From NCBI GenBank assembly GCA_964486215.1, contig CAZALI010000019.1:1-19683 (forward strand): a DNA stretch of 19,683 bases, read 5' to 3'. The stretch's first letter is position 1, and each line of letters opens with the position of its first letter. Shown in pieces: positions 1 to 8,495 of the stretch. The notes below the pieces were generated by a model. It was not told the origin of the DNA. It saw only the letters and a program-made list of their open reading frames with translations, and searched no databases. The position numbers and the translations under genes are program-made. Source of the stretch: RUG343 sp964486215 (GTDB lineage: Bacteria; Bacillota_I; Bacilli_A; RF39; UBA660).

Positions 1-378
1 TAATTCTGGATGTTCTTTGAATTCGGGACTTTGAATAATCTTTTGAATCTCTTCTGGCTTGGCATTTGCTAATGTTTGTGATGTGAATAGATCTGGATGT
101 TCATTAAATTCAGGACTTTGAATAATTTTTTGTATGTCTTCTAGTTTGGCATGTGCTAATGTTGTTGAAGTAAATAATTCTGGATGTTCTTTGAATTCTG
201 GACTTTGAATAGTCTTTTGTATGTCTTCTAACTTGGCATGTGCTAATGTTTCTGATGTGAATAATTCTGGATGTTCTTTGAATTCGGGACTTTGAATAAT
301 CTTTTGAGTCTCTTCTAGCTTGGCCTTTGCTAATGTCTGTGATTTGAATAATTCTGGATGTTCTTGATATTCTTTACT
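1..378 (-). repeat. In-frame 87 bp tandem repeat array coding for a 29-residue unit
   Basis: The units lie at 292-378, 205-291, 118-204, 31-117 and 1-30 (cut by the window edge), all exactly 87 bp apart. Each codes for a 29-residue, probably two-helix unit whose fixed residues include E3, E6, H7, P8, L10, F11, S13, T15, L16, A17, A19, K20, E22, Q25, K26, I28 and Q29. Copies differ by synonymous and non-synonymous changes. The most variable positions are 14 (Q, E, T, Q) and 18 (K, H, H, N). The array's true length is unknown. Confidence 0.93.
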
Positions 379-1440
379 TTGAAGAATTGCTATGAAAGAT
401 GATAAATCGCCTTTATAAAATGCATAATTTGTAATCTTATTTATGTCAAAATTTACTTTTGTACATAGTTCAATAAATTCTTTCGCTATATCAATCTTAT
501 TTAATAAAACTGGCTTATTTATAACAATTTCCATAGGTATTTTACTGTCATTAATTAAATATTCAAATCTAGATTTAAAATCATCAAAATTCATTAATAA
601 AATTAATGGATTTTTATTGATGAGTTCATTAATATTACCACTAGAAAGGTAATTATTTATTAATCTAATATTATTTTTAATTTCATTTATATCATTTATT
701 TTATTTGAAAAATCATATGATAATGCATAATAATTATTTACTCCTATTTCCTTCAAGAAATTCTTTAATTCATTTTGCTTAGCATACTGATTTTCTATCG
801 ATTCTAAACTATTATCATTATTCTTTTTAATTAATTCTTTAACTATCTCATGGTAATCATTTATTTTTCCATTAATTTGTACCTGATTTTCTTCTAAATA
901 TTTATATACTTGGTAGAAAAAAGTTATTGAATCTAAGCTGTTTGTATTTATAAATAGATTATCATCTCGATTAATTAATTCATCTTCTACTTGTTCCGTT
1001 TGTTCATCACTAATAGTTAAATTATTATTAATTTTATAGTTATTAATTTTTAAGTTATTAATTAGATAAACAAAGACTTTTTCTACTCTTTTTGGATTAA
1101 TATTTTTTTGGGTCACATAATCTAATAAATGCATTGATGATTTTTCCAAATTACAATCATTACATATAGGAAGTAAATTCCAAGGTTCTGTAAAGCCACC
1201 AAGAAATACGGGAATAACATGATCTAGATGCCAATTATCTTTCGTTAACATTTCATCTGATAAAGGACATTCTCCATCAAAAGTAACAAAACAATTTTGT
1301 ATTATTTTAACTAATGTATTAGTATCAATTGTTCCTGGAGACCTTTTAAGGTTATTATATATTCTTTCCCTAATTTGATTTTGCATTTCTTCGATGCTAT
1401 TATATCCCATTTTTTTTATAATATTAGTTATGTCTTCCAT
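1..1440 (-). CDS. HNH endonuclease-like protein with C-terminal 29-residue tandem repeats (partial, runs off the window)
   Basis: The frame is open from ATG 1440 to base 1, giving 480 codons with the C-terminus missing. Residues 70-102 carry an HNH signature: WHLDHVIP (D73, H74), a GG at 81-82, NLLPICNDCN (N88, C93, C96, N97) and KSS. HNH nucleases of this type bind a metal and cut nucleic acid. Residues about 110-260 are charged and predicted mostly helical. Residues about 260-354 contain segments such as NKNPLILL and INKPVLL, resembling mTERF-like helical repeats. From residue 355 a strict 29-residue repeat begins: four full copies and the start of a fifth, each with EHPEL or EHPDL followed by F and AKxE. 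No signal peptide or membrane segment is visible. The SD site GGTGAG lies 4 nt before the ATG. It is a single gene behind a terminator. HNH assignment is good. The repeat role (nucleic-acid or protein binding) is inference. Confidence 0.85.
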   Translation of the reverse strand, partial: MEDITNIIKKMGYNSIEEMQNQIRERIYNNLKRSPGTIDTNTLVKIIQNCFVTFDGECPLSDEMLTKDNWHLDHVIPVFLGGFTEPWNLLPICNDCNLEKSSMHLLDYVTQKNINPKRVEKVFVYLINNLKINNYKINNNLTISDEQTEQVEDELINRDDNLFINTNSLDSITFFYQVYKYLEENQVQINGKINDYHEIVKELIKKNNDNSLESIENQYAKQNELKNFLKEIGVNNYYALSYDFSNKINDINEIKNNIRLINNYLSSGNINELINKNPLILLMNFDDFKSRFEYLINDSKIPMEIVINKPVLLNKIDIAKEFIELCTKVNFDINKITNYAFYKGDLSSFIAILQSKEYQEHPELFKSQTLAKAKLEETQKIIQSPEFKEHPELFTSETLAHAKLEDIQKTIQSPEFKEHPELFTSTTLAHAKLEDIQKIIQSPEFNEHPDLFTSQTLANAKPEEIQKIIQSPEFKEHPEL

Positions 1441-1457
1441 TGTTCTCACCTATTATT

Positions 1458-1466
1458 ATTATATCA
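1458..1466 (-). promoter_or_regulatory. Extended -10 promoter element for the HNH-repeat gene
   Basis: Read on the minus strand this is TGATATAAT, a TG-extended -10 hexamer matching consensus, about 18 nt before the ATG. No good -35 is present; the expected place is inside the T-tract of the upstream terminator. The resulting leader would be very short and contain the GGTGAG ribosome site at 1445-1450. Confidence 0.55.
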
Positions 1467-1481
1467 TAATTTTTAATAATG

Positions 1482-1507
1482 AAAAAAGACCCCTAATGGG
1501 CTTTTTT
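1482..1507 (-). terminator. Rho-independent terminator after the surface-protein remnant
   Basis: The two arms are AAAAAAG and CTTTTTT (1482-1488 with 1501-1507). An inner CCC/GGG pairing extends the stem across a one-base bulge, around a small TAAT loop. Read on the minus strand the hairpin ends in a run of T. It separates the remnant (stop at 1541) from the HNH-repeat gene and could work in both directions. Confidence 0.75.
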
Positions 1508-1540
1508 AGTGTATCTAATTATGTCTATAAATTGTTGATA

Positions 1541-3330
1541 TTACTCCTCCATTAAGATTACCATATCAGCTAATGTACCTTTGAAGAATCTACCTGGTTG
1601 ATTGTTACTATCAAAATATCCACCAAATGCTACATTGGTAGTGAATGGTTGATTTAGATTTCAACTACCTTGATTAATAGTAGTTATTTCTCCACTATCA
1701 AATCCTGTATATTTATATTCTGCTGTAATAATTTTTTGATTATTAGCATTTGTTTTTCTTCTATAGATAAATTCTATTGGAGCATTTGTTACTTTAATTC
1801 CATTTGGTACTACATTTGTTGTTGATCCACCCCATCTATATGTTGGAAATAAAGTAGTAATACTATTATTGAATCGAATATTAAATCCTGGATATGTGCT
1901 GTTAGATTCATCTTTTACATTAAGTATAGTTGGTTGTTTTGGACTGCCTGATACATAATTCATTTGGTCATCATCAACTGACTTAAATGTTAATCTAATT
2001 TCAAAGTCTTTATCAATATTTGCTGTACTAAATACATTAATGCCTGTGTCAATGAAAGTAGATTGTGTTCCGTTAAATACAGCATCACCTGGGTGACTAT
2101 ATTCAATCTTCCACCACTGGGCATATAGTGTTACAACATCATCTTCAATATTACTTAAATTTCTTACTGCTTCTTCATCATCATAATATGTTCCAGATCC
2201 ATCTGCAGCGGTATTCCATCCTCTAAATACATAATTAGTTCTTGTGAATGTATTTGCGGATAATGGTCTGCAGGATTATTGTAAGTAAATTCTTGATTAG
2301 TCATTGTACCAGTTCCACCATTAGCGTCATAATGAATTGTATAAGTTAATGGTTCTATAATTTCTACACTCATGTTTGATAATGTACCTTTTAAATATCT
2401 CCATGGATTTCCATTTTGATCTAGTCCTGCTCTAAATGTAGCTGGAACATCAAAATATGATGTAAATGAACTATAGTTAACTGTAGGAGTAAATGTTGTT
2501 CCATCATCGTAACTATAATATAATATCCTATTTTTTCTTTTAAAGATTACTTGTTGTCCAGTTATATATCCTGTATTAGGATCTTTAACTCTATCAGCAC
2601 TATTACTAGATGAGTTAGCATTTACGTAATAACTACTATCGTCATGGAAGAATTGCATTCCTAAGTATGAACCACTTTCCATCATATCTTGAAATATAGT
2701 TGCCCTTTTATCTTTATTGTTAGTTGGATTATAACCAAGATATTCATCTGCAGTAAATGTTACTATAAAGTCTTTTTCAGCATTCTCTTCATTAAATAAC
2801 ATCATATCAGTATAGATGATATCATCACCATCAAATACTACTGGTCCATCATTTCTAAAGTATATTTTATTCCATTTGGCATATAATGTTGTATTTCCAG
2901 TTGGAATAAAACTCTCATCTACTTTAGTTGTAAAGTTAGAGTCTGTATACCATCCTAGTAATTTATATACATAGGCACATCCTTGTTGCTCATATGAACC
3001 TGTTGTTCCGGTACAGTCATTATATTCTACATCTGGGAAAGTTGTTATTGCTTCACCTTGAATTACATCTTCTGTAAATGAACTACTTCCATTATTTGGA
3101 ACATATTTAATTGTATAACTCTCAGAGTATATTGGTTTTATAGTAGTATTTCCAGTTAATTGGAATGTATAATCAGGATTAGTTTCATTATTACTCCACC
3201 TAATAAATGGATATCCATTATTATTTGTTGCATCAGCTACTAAATGTATTGTTGTACCATAATAATATGTATCACATGGTAAAAAATTAAAACAACCAAG
3301 TAATTTTCTGACAATGCAGTTTAACCGTAT
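1541..3330 (-). pseudogene. Remnant of a large surface protein with InlB-type B-repeats and LamG-like domains
   Basis: Joining the reading frames gives one mosaic protein. It begins in a divergent B-repeat-like segment (about 3290-3120). Next come an InlB/Flg_new-type repeat (about 3120-2870, ending LYAKW), a LamG/concanavalin-like domain (about 2865-2350) and a second B-repeat (YTIHYDANGGTG onward, to about 2110, ending LYAQW). A second LamG-like domain ends at 1541 with RFFKGTLADMVI. Such proteins are normally secreted adhesin-like proteins. Three defects are visible. There is no ATG, signal peptide or ribosome site at the 5' end, where a TAA at 3331-3333 precedes the open frame. One base appears missing at about 2265-2266, where GG stands for GGG. 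A TGA at 1661-1663 interrupts GS-NLNQPF, after which the same frame resumes sensibly to the TAA at 1541. No LPXTG anchor is present. It is either a decayed gene or a silent donor cassette. Confidence 0.85.
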
Positions 3331-3354
3331 TTAAAAAATATAAAATATAATACT

Positions 3355-4098
3355 TTATTTTAATAATTTTTCAAATGCATTTGCATTCAATATTGTGTTT
3401 GAAATAAACTTTCCTTTATAAAAGTTTGTCCAATTATTAAATACACAAGGAGCATTTTTTGCTTTCTCTAATGAATCAATTTTTATGAAATTTAATTTAA
3501 TTCCTTTATCTTTTGCATAATCAGATAATTCTTTTACTTCATATTCTACATAAGGACATTCATTTGAATAATAAATAGTAAAATCTTGACTATTGATTTC
3601 CATTTTACGTGCTGTATCACTAAACTTAGGTGTTTCTTTATCATCAAATTGTAGAGCCATCAATTCATAATCATTAATCGTATCTACAACTTTAAATCCA
3701 TAGTGTTCAAAGAACTTCTTATCTCCAATGAATGGTTTTTTCTTTTTTGATACTAATGTACAAATTCCACTCATTTTTTTCTTTTTAGCATCTTGGGTAG
3801 CATATTCTAATAATTCTTTACCGATACCTTTTCCTTTGAAACTACCTGCTACCCATAAACAATAAATGTACATATAGTTTTTACCATTGATAGGAACCCA
3901 AGCTGTTTCTATTGGTTCATATTCAATAAAGATTTTACCTCTAGCATTTAGTTTTCTAAATACATGCCCATCTTTTAATTTACTTTTAATCCATTCTTTC
4001 TTTTTATCTACACCATCTTGATGTTTTGGATCTCCTATTGCACAGCATATATGTTCTTCTTTAATATTCTTTTCATCTAAGTTAATGTACTCATTCAT
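3355..4098 (-). CDS. GNAT-family N-acetyltransferase with C-terminal YoaP-like domain
   Basis: The 247-residue protein has an N-terminal GNAT fold with the acetyl-CoA binding motif at residues 82-96 (WVAGSFKGKGIGKEL) and a following FFEHYGF segment, typical of the last GNAT helix and strand. Residues about 170-247 match a YoaP-like domain, a small thioredoxin-like module with a CPY motif (C181, P182, Y183) and a later C218. Family knowledge says GNAT enzymes transfer an acetyl group from acetyl-CoA to an amine; the substrate here cannot be read from the sequence. The start ATG at 4098 follows a strong AGGAGG about 9-10 nt upstream. It lies 74 nt after holA on the same strand, with no convincing terminator between them, so read-through from the alaS operon is possible. 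Its 3' end is only 24 nt from the surface-protein remnant. Confidence 0.85.
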   Translation of the reverse strand: MNEYINLDEKNIKEEHICCAIGDPKHQDGVDKKKEWIKSKLKDGHVFRKLNARGKIFIEYEPIETAWVPINGKNYMYIYCLWVAGSFKGKGIGKELLEYATQDAKKKKMSGICTLVSKKKKPFIGDKKFFEHYGFKVVDTINDYELMALQFDDKETPKFSDTARKMEINSQDFTIYYSNECPYVEYEVKELSDYAKDKGIKLNFIKIDSLEKAKNAPCVFNNWTNFYKGKFISNTILNANAFEKLLK

Positions 4099-4172
4099 TT
4101 TTTCTATTCCTCCTAAATTACTAGTACTATTATGAATTATTTTAAATTTTTAGTAGTTAAATTTTCTTTTTA

Positions 4173-5120
4173 TTATAAATTAATTATTAAGTCTTCTATT
4201 AGAGAAGTTGGGGTAAGATCAGTTGTTTTTGCTTTTAAGTCTATATCTGATAGCTTTATTAAGAACTTAGATATATCTTCTTTACTGTAATAGTAAGTTA
4301 ATTCTCTTATCTTTTGAATTCTATAAGTACTATTAATATTTAGTGTGTCTGCTATTTGTTTATCAGTCATTTTTCTATCAGATAATACTTTTACTTGATA
4401 CATTAATCTATATTGCATTTCTATTAGAGATATTAATCCTAATATATTTGGATTATATTCTTCTAATTCTTTAAAGAGACTTAGAGCTTTTTTAATATTC
4501 TTTTCTCCTAGAGCAGCTACAAAGTCAAATGTAAGATTAGTACTATCTCCATACTCTTTAGTAACTAGTAGATGAATATCTTCTTTGGTAAGAGACTTTT
4601 CATTGTACTTATAATTCATTAACTTTTCACATTCATTAGCTATTTTAGTCATATCATTATTTGAGTATGTTATTAATTCATTAATAAAGCCTGCTTCTAG
4701 CTTATAGTCTTTTAATTTGTCTCTTATATATCCTGCACTATTTACTGTGATTTCTTTATATGTACAATACTTTTTTAATTCTTTGTACATGTTTAATTTA
4801 TTATTTACTTTGTCTACTACTATTATTAATAAATTATCTGGATTTGGGTCTTTTAAATACTTATATAAGTGTTTTAAGGCATCATCAAAATTATATTCTA
4901 GAGTAGTCTTTTTTACTTTATCTAGTCCTTTTACAATAATTATTTTCTTGGGAGTTAGTAGATTATAAGTATCTAAGTCTTCTAGAACATTTAATAGTGA
5001 TATTTCTTCTAAGTCATAATTTGTTTTTTCTGTATCAGTAAATTTTTCTTTACTTATAATATCATCTATTTCAATATTAATACTTAAGTTGTCTGTTCCT
5101 TCTAGTAGATAATTATTCAT
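4173..5120 (-). CDS. holA: DNA polymerase III subunit delta
   Basis: The 315-residue product matches the HolA clamp-loader family along its length. It begins MNNYLLEG, like the usual NYLLYGED start. A central LLTPKKIIIVKG segment is followed by LLIIVVDK. The C-terminal collar-type helical region contains IEMQYRLMYQVK, IADTLNI and DIDLKAKTTDL, which match the family pattern. Delta opens the beta sliding clamp and acts in the cytoplasm within the clamp-loader complex. The gene overlaps alaS by 8 bases (5113-5120), so translation is probably coupled. It is the last clear member of the T-box-led operon. Sequence divergence is typical of this fast-evolving subunit. The family assignment is firm. 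Confidence 0.9.
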   Translation of the reverse strand: MNNYLLEGTDNLSINIEIDDIISKEKFTDTEKTNYDLEEISLLNVLEDLDTYNLLTPKKIIIVKGLDKVKKTTLEYNFDDALKHLYKYLKDPNPDNLLIIVVDKVNNKLNMYKELKKYCTYKEITVNSAGYIRDKLKDYKLEAGFINELITYSNNDMTKIANECEKLMNYKYNEKSLTKEDIHLLVTKEYGDSTNLTFDFVAALGEKNIKKALSLFKELEEYNPNILGLISLIEMQYRLMYQVKVLSDRKMTDKQIADTLNINSTYRIQKIRELTYYYSKEDISKFLIKLSDIDLKAKTTDLTPTSLIEDLIINL

Positions 5121-7806
5121 CTTTTAATTCTTTCTCTATAGCAGTTAATACTTCATCTATATTATCAGAGGTCTTTCCTCCTCCTTCGGCGAAGGTATCA
5201 CGTCCTCCTCCATTACCACCAGACATTTGAGAAGCTTTCTTTACTAATAGGCCAGCATGTTTATTAGATGTAGATCTAGCAATAAAGTGAACACTATTAT
5301 CTTCTTTAATATTAGCTATAAAGATAAAGTAATTCTTTTCATTATTTACTAGACTATCAGCTATGGTCTTTAGAACGTTACTATCTTTATTATCAGTCTT
5401 TATTATTAGATAAGTTATATCATTATACTTTTTAAAGTTCTTTTTATATTCATCTAGATTATTCATTACTTGTTGTTTCTTTATATCTAGATATTTCTTT
5501 TCTAATTCTTTTACTTCTGTTTGAACATATTCTAACTGATTACGATAATTAATTATATCTTGATATGAAGATGGTTTTTTATTATCAATATAGATATCAA
5601 AATCTAAGTCTATTCCTTCTTGCTTAGCTTGTTTCTTTATCTCTTTAGCTTTTAATAATAGTTTTACTATTTCATCATTATATGGACTAATTACTTCATA
5701 TAATTCTTTTTCAATATTATCAGAAGTAGCTCCTTCTATACGATAAATATTACTTCCTTTTGATTCTACTAAAGTAATAGCAAATCTCTTAATATTTTTA
5801 GTATTAGTAGTATGTGTTCCTCCACATAATTCAATAGATTTACCTATTTTTACTACTCGTACTGTGTCTTGGTATTTATCTTCAAATAAAGCCATAGCTC
5901 CTAACTCTTTAGCTTTATTTAGAGGCATTATTTCTGTTGAGACTATTAAGTTTTGATTAATCATTTCATTTACTAGTTTTTCTACTTTTAGTACTTTTTC
6001 GTCTGTCATTTGACCAGAGTATGTGAAATCAAATCTTAGTTTATCATCAGCCACTTTACTTCCAGCTTGTTTTATATCTTTGTCAATAGCTTTTTGAAGA
6101 ATATACTGTAGGATATGAACAGTTGAGTGATTAGCTTCAATCTTTTTTCTTCTATTTTGATCTACTACAGCTTCAGCACTATCTCCTACTTTTATAATTC
6201 CATCTAATAGTTTTACTTTGTGTAAGTGTTGGCCATTAGGAGCCTTAATTACGCCTGTTACACGAGCTTTAAAGTGATCACCTATAATCATACCTGTATC
6301 AGATATTTGGCCACCAGATTCAGCGTAAAAGCATGTTCTATCAAGTACTATATATCCATCTTTATCTAAAGCTTTTAAAAGTCTACTACTAGTAATAATA
6401 GCTTGTATTTTTGTTTTTACGCGATATAGATTATATACGAAAGTAGATGGTTCTTTATAATCTAGAAGAATTTGTTGTTGCTTTGCCATAGCTGAAACAT
6501 TCTTAGTACTTTTACGAGCTGTTTCTTTTTGAATATTCATGTACTTATCAAATTCTTCACGAGAAGTTTTATATCCTAATTCTTTTAAGTACTCTTCAGT
6601 TAATTCATATGGGAATCCATATGTATCATATAATTTAAAAGCATCTTCTCCAGATATTATTCCATCATGAGAATTCTTTATTAATTCTTTTAATCTTCTT
6701 TCTCCTTGATTAAGAGTCTTTAAGAATAATTTTTCTTCATTTAAAACTAATGTCTCTACAAATGGCCTTTTCTCTTTTAAATATGGATATGCTTCAGACA
6801 TCATATCTACTACATCAGATACTAATTTATACATAAATGGACATTCTATACCTATATTCTTACCAAATCTAACACTTCTTCTTAGAAGTCTTCTAAGTAC
6901 ATAGCCACGTCCCATATTTTCAAAAGCAGCTCCATCTGCTAAAGCAAAAGTAATAGCTTTAATATGATCAGCTATGATTTTATATTCTTTTTGACCAACA
7001 TATGAGTGTGTAGTTAGTTCTTCTATATGTTTAATTATTGGAGTAAAAAGATCTGTTTCAAAGTTAGAATCAGTATTTTGGAAGATAGTACACCATCTTT
7101 CTAAGCCTGCTCCTGTATCAATATTCTTTCTAGGTAATTCTTTATATTCAGAACGTTTCTTTCCTTCTTCAGAGTTAAATTGAGAGAATACAACATTCCA
7201 AATTTCTACATAACGCTCTTGATCTTCATCATTTTTAAATTTCTTTAGAGCATCTTTTTCAGGAGTATCATACTTTTCTCCTCTATCGAAGAATATTTCT
7301 GAGTCTGGTCCACATGGACCTTCTCCTATTTCCCAAAAGTTAGCTTCTAGAGGAACTAAATGATCTTCTAGCATTCCTTCTTTTATCCAGAAATTCTTAG
7401 TATCAGTATCTGTTGGATAATAAGTTACATATATTAGTTCTTTATCTATAGCAAAATACTTTTCACTAGTTAATAATTCAAAAGCAAAGTGAATTGCTTC
7501 TGGTTTAAAGTAGTCTCCTACAGAGAAATTACCCATCATTTCAAAAAATGTTTGATGTCTTTTAGTAATACCTACATTTTCTATATCATTAGTTCTAATA
7601 CATTTTTGGATATCAACTATTCTTTTAGAATCAGGTACTACTGTACCATCAAAGAATTTCTTTAATGGAGTTACTCCAGCATTTATCCATAGAAGTGAAT
7701 TATCATTCTTTGGTACTAATGGAGCACTTTCATATAATTTATGTCCATTCTTAGTAAAATAATCTATCCACATCTTTCTTATGTCATTATGTGTCATGTA
7801 TTTCAT
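5113..7806 (-). CDS. alaS: Alanyl-tRNA synthetase
   Basis: This is a full-length 897-residue AlaRS, which charges tRNA-Ala using ATP. Class II motif 1 lies in the LLWINAGVTPLKKFF region (38-52). Motif 2 covers RTNDIENVGITKRHQTFFEM (71-90), and motif 3 is DTGAGLERW (230-238). The editing domain carries the zinc ligands H560, H564, C661 and H665, the last two in CGGTH (661-665). The C-terminal C-Ala domain has the glycine-rich SGGNGGGRDTFAEGGGK near the end. The start ATG 7806 follows AAAGGA by about 9 nt; a second ATG three codons in lacks its own ribosome site. It is third in the operon, 35 nt after cmk. The upstream T-box with an Ala specifier fits regulation by uncharged tRNA-Ala. Confidence 0.98.
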   Translation of the reverse strand: MKYMTHNDIRKMWIDYFTKNGHKLYESAPLVPKNDNSLLWINAGVTPLKKFFDGTVVPDSKRIVDIQKCIRTNDIENVGITKRHQTFFEMMGNFSVGDYFKPEAIHFAFELLTSEKYFAIDKELIYVTYYPTDTDTKNFWIKEGMLEDHLVPLEANFWEIGEGPCGPDSEIFFDRGEKYDTPEKDALKKFKNDEDQERYVEIWNVVFSQFNSEEGKKRSEYKELPRKNIDTGAGLERWCTIFQNTDSNFETDLFTPIIKHIEELTTHSYVGQKEYKIIADHIKAITFALADGAAFENMGRGYVLRRLLRRSVRFGKNIGIECPFMYKLVSDVVDMMSEAYPYLKEKRPFVETLVLNEEKLFLKTLNQGERRLKELIKNSHDGIISGEDAFKLYDTYGFPYELTEEYLKELGYKTSREEFDKYMNIQKETARKSTKNVSAMAKQQQILLDYKEPSTFVYNLYRVKTKIQAIITSSRLLKALDKDGYIVLDRTCFYAESGGQISDTGMIIGDHFKARVTGVIKAPNGQHLHKVKLLDGIIKVGDSAEAVVDQNRRKKIEANHSTVHILQYILQKAIDKDIKQAGSKVADDKLRFDFTYSGQMTDEKVLKVEKLVNEMINQNLIVSTEIMPLNKAKELGAMALFEDKYQDTVRVVKIGKSIELCGGTHTTNTKNIKRFAITLVESKGSNIYRIEGATSDNIEKELYEVISPYNDEIVKLLLKAKEIKKQAKQEGIDLDFDIYIDNKKPSSYQDIINYRNQLEYVQTEVKELEKKYLDIKKQQVMNNLDEYKKNFKKYNDITYLIIKTDNKDSNVLKTIADSLVNNEKNYFIFIANIKEDNSVHFIARSTSNKHAGLLVKKASQMSGGNGGGRDTFAEGGGKTSDNIDEVLTAIEKELKDE

Positions 7807-7841
7807 TTTATCAGTCCTTTTCTTCTTATGATTTATTTATA

Positions 7842-8495
7842 TTACATTTCTATATATGATATTATTTTATCTACTACTTCATCAATACTCATATTTGTAG
7901 TATCTATATATATTTGATCATCTGTTCTTTTTAGAGCACCTACTTCTTTATGAATATCGTTATAATCTCTTTTCTTAATATTTTCTTCTACTTCTTCCAT
8001 AGTAGTATCAATACCTAATTCTTTATTTTGAAGGTATCTTCTCTTTACTCTTTCTTCTAAAGTAGCATCTAAGTAAAACTTATATTTAGCATTAGGAAAT
8101 ATTACTGTAGTTGTATCTCTTCCTTCTAGAATAACATTCTTACCTTTAGCTATTTCTCTTTGAAGATTTACTAGTATTTCACGTACTTCTTTTATATTAG
8201 ATAGAGGTGATACGACGTCACTTACTTCTTTAGATCTAATTTCTTTAGTGACATCTTCTCCATTTAAATAAACATTTTTTTCTTCATCCATCTCTATCTT
8301 AGTCTTTTTAGCAAGCTCTATTATTTTATCTGTATCATTTAAATCTATATTATGTCTTAATGTATTTAGAGCAATAGCTCTATAAGTAGCTCCTGTATCG
8401 ATACAAAGAAGATTTAGCTTCTTCGCAATTATCTCTGTAACTGTACCTTTTCCTGATCCAGCAGGTCCATCTATCGCAATAACAATATTTTCCAT
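7842..8495 (-). CDS. cmk: Cytidylate kinase (CMP/dCMP kinase)
   Basis: The 217-residue protein phosphorylates CMP and dCMP with ATP for nucleotide pools. It has the P-loop GPAGSGKG at residues 10-17, then DTGATYRAIA, the equivalent of the family's DTGAMYRA. Further family marks are the LEGRDTTTVIFPNAKYKFYL segment, which follows the EGRDIGTVVFPDA pattern, and RRYLQNKELG. Length is normal for the short-type bacterial Cmk. Its ATG shares one base with the stop of the preceding kinase gene (TAATG), implying coupled translation. It is placed between a dNMP kinase-like gene and alaS under T-box control. Confidence 0.96.
   Translation of the reverse strand: MENIVIAIDGPAGSGKGTVTEIIAKKLNLLCIDTGATYRAIALNTLRHNIDLNDTDKIIELAKKTKIEMDEEKNVYLNGEDVTKEIRSKEVSDVVSPLSNIKEVREILVNLQREIAKGKNVILEGRDTTTVIFPNAKYKFYLDATLEERVKRRYLQNKELGIDTTMEEVEENIKKRDYNDIHKEVGALKRTDDQIYIDTTNMSIDEVVDKIISYIEM

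Noticed and set aside
1..378. CRISPR array suggested by regular repeats
   Set aside because: The units are 87 bp, contiguous without spacers, in frame with a long coding region and vary at codon level. They encode protein repeats.
443..652. Plus-strand open frame inside the HNH-repeat gene
   Set aside because: It lies antisense to a continuous coding frame with clear domains and has no ribosome site.
1661..2805. Two separate small genes (2164-2805 and 1661-1963)
   Set aside because: Both are fragments of one surface-protein frame. Flanking frames continue the same domains, and neither has a ribosome site or a domain-complete start.
1..3330. Insertion sequence or integron carrying the HNH gene
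   Set aside because: No transposase, recombinase, terminal inverted repeats or target duplications are visible within the window; the island idea rests on gene content only.
4121..4172. Terminator between holA and the acetyltransferase gene
   Set aside because: Only short A/T pairings are visible, with no GC-containing stem followed by a T run.
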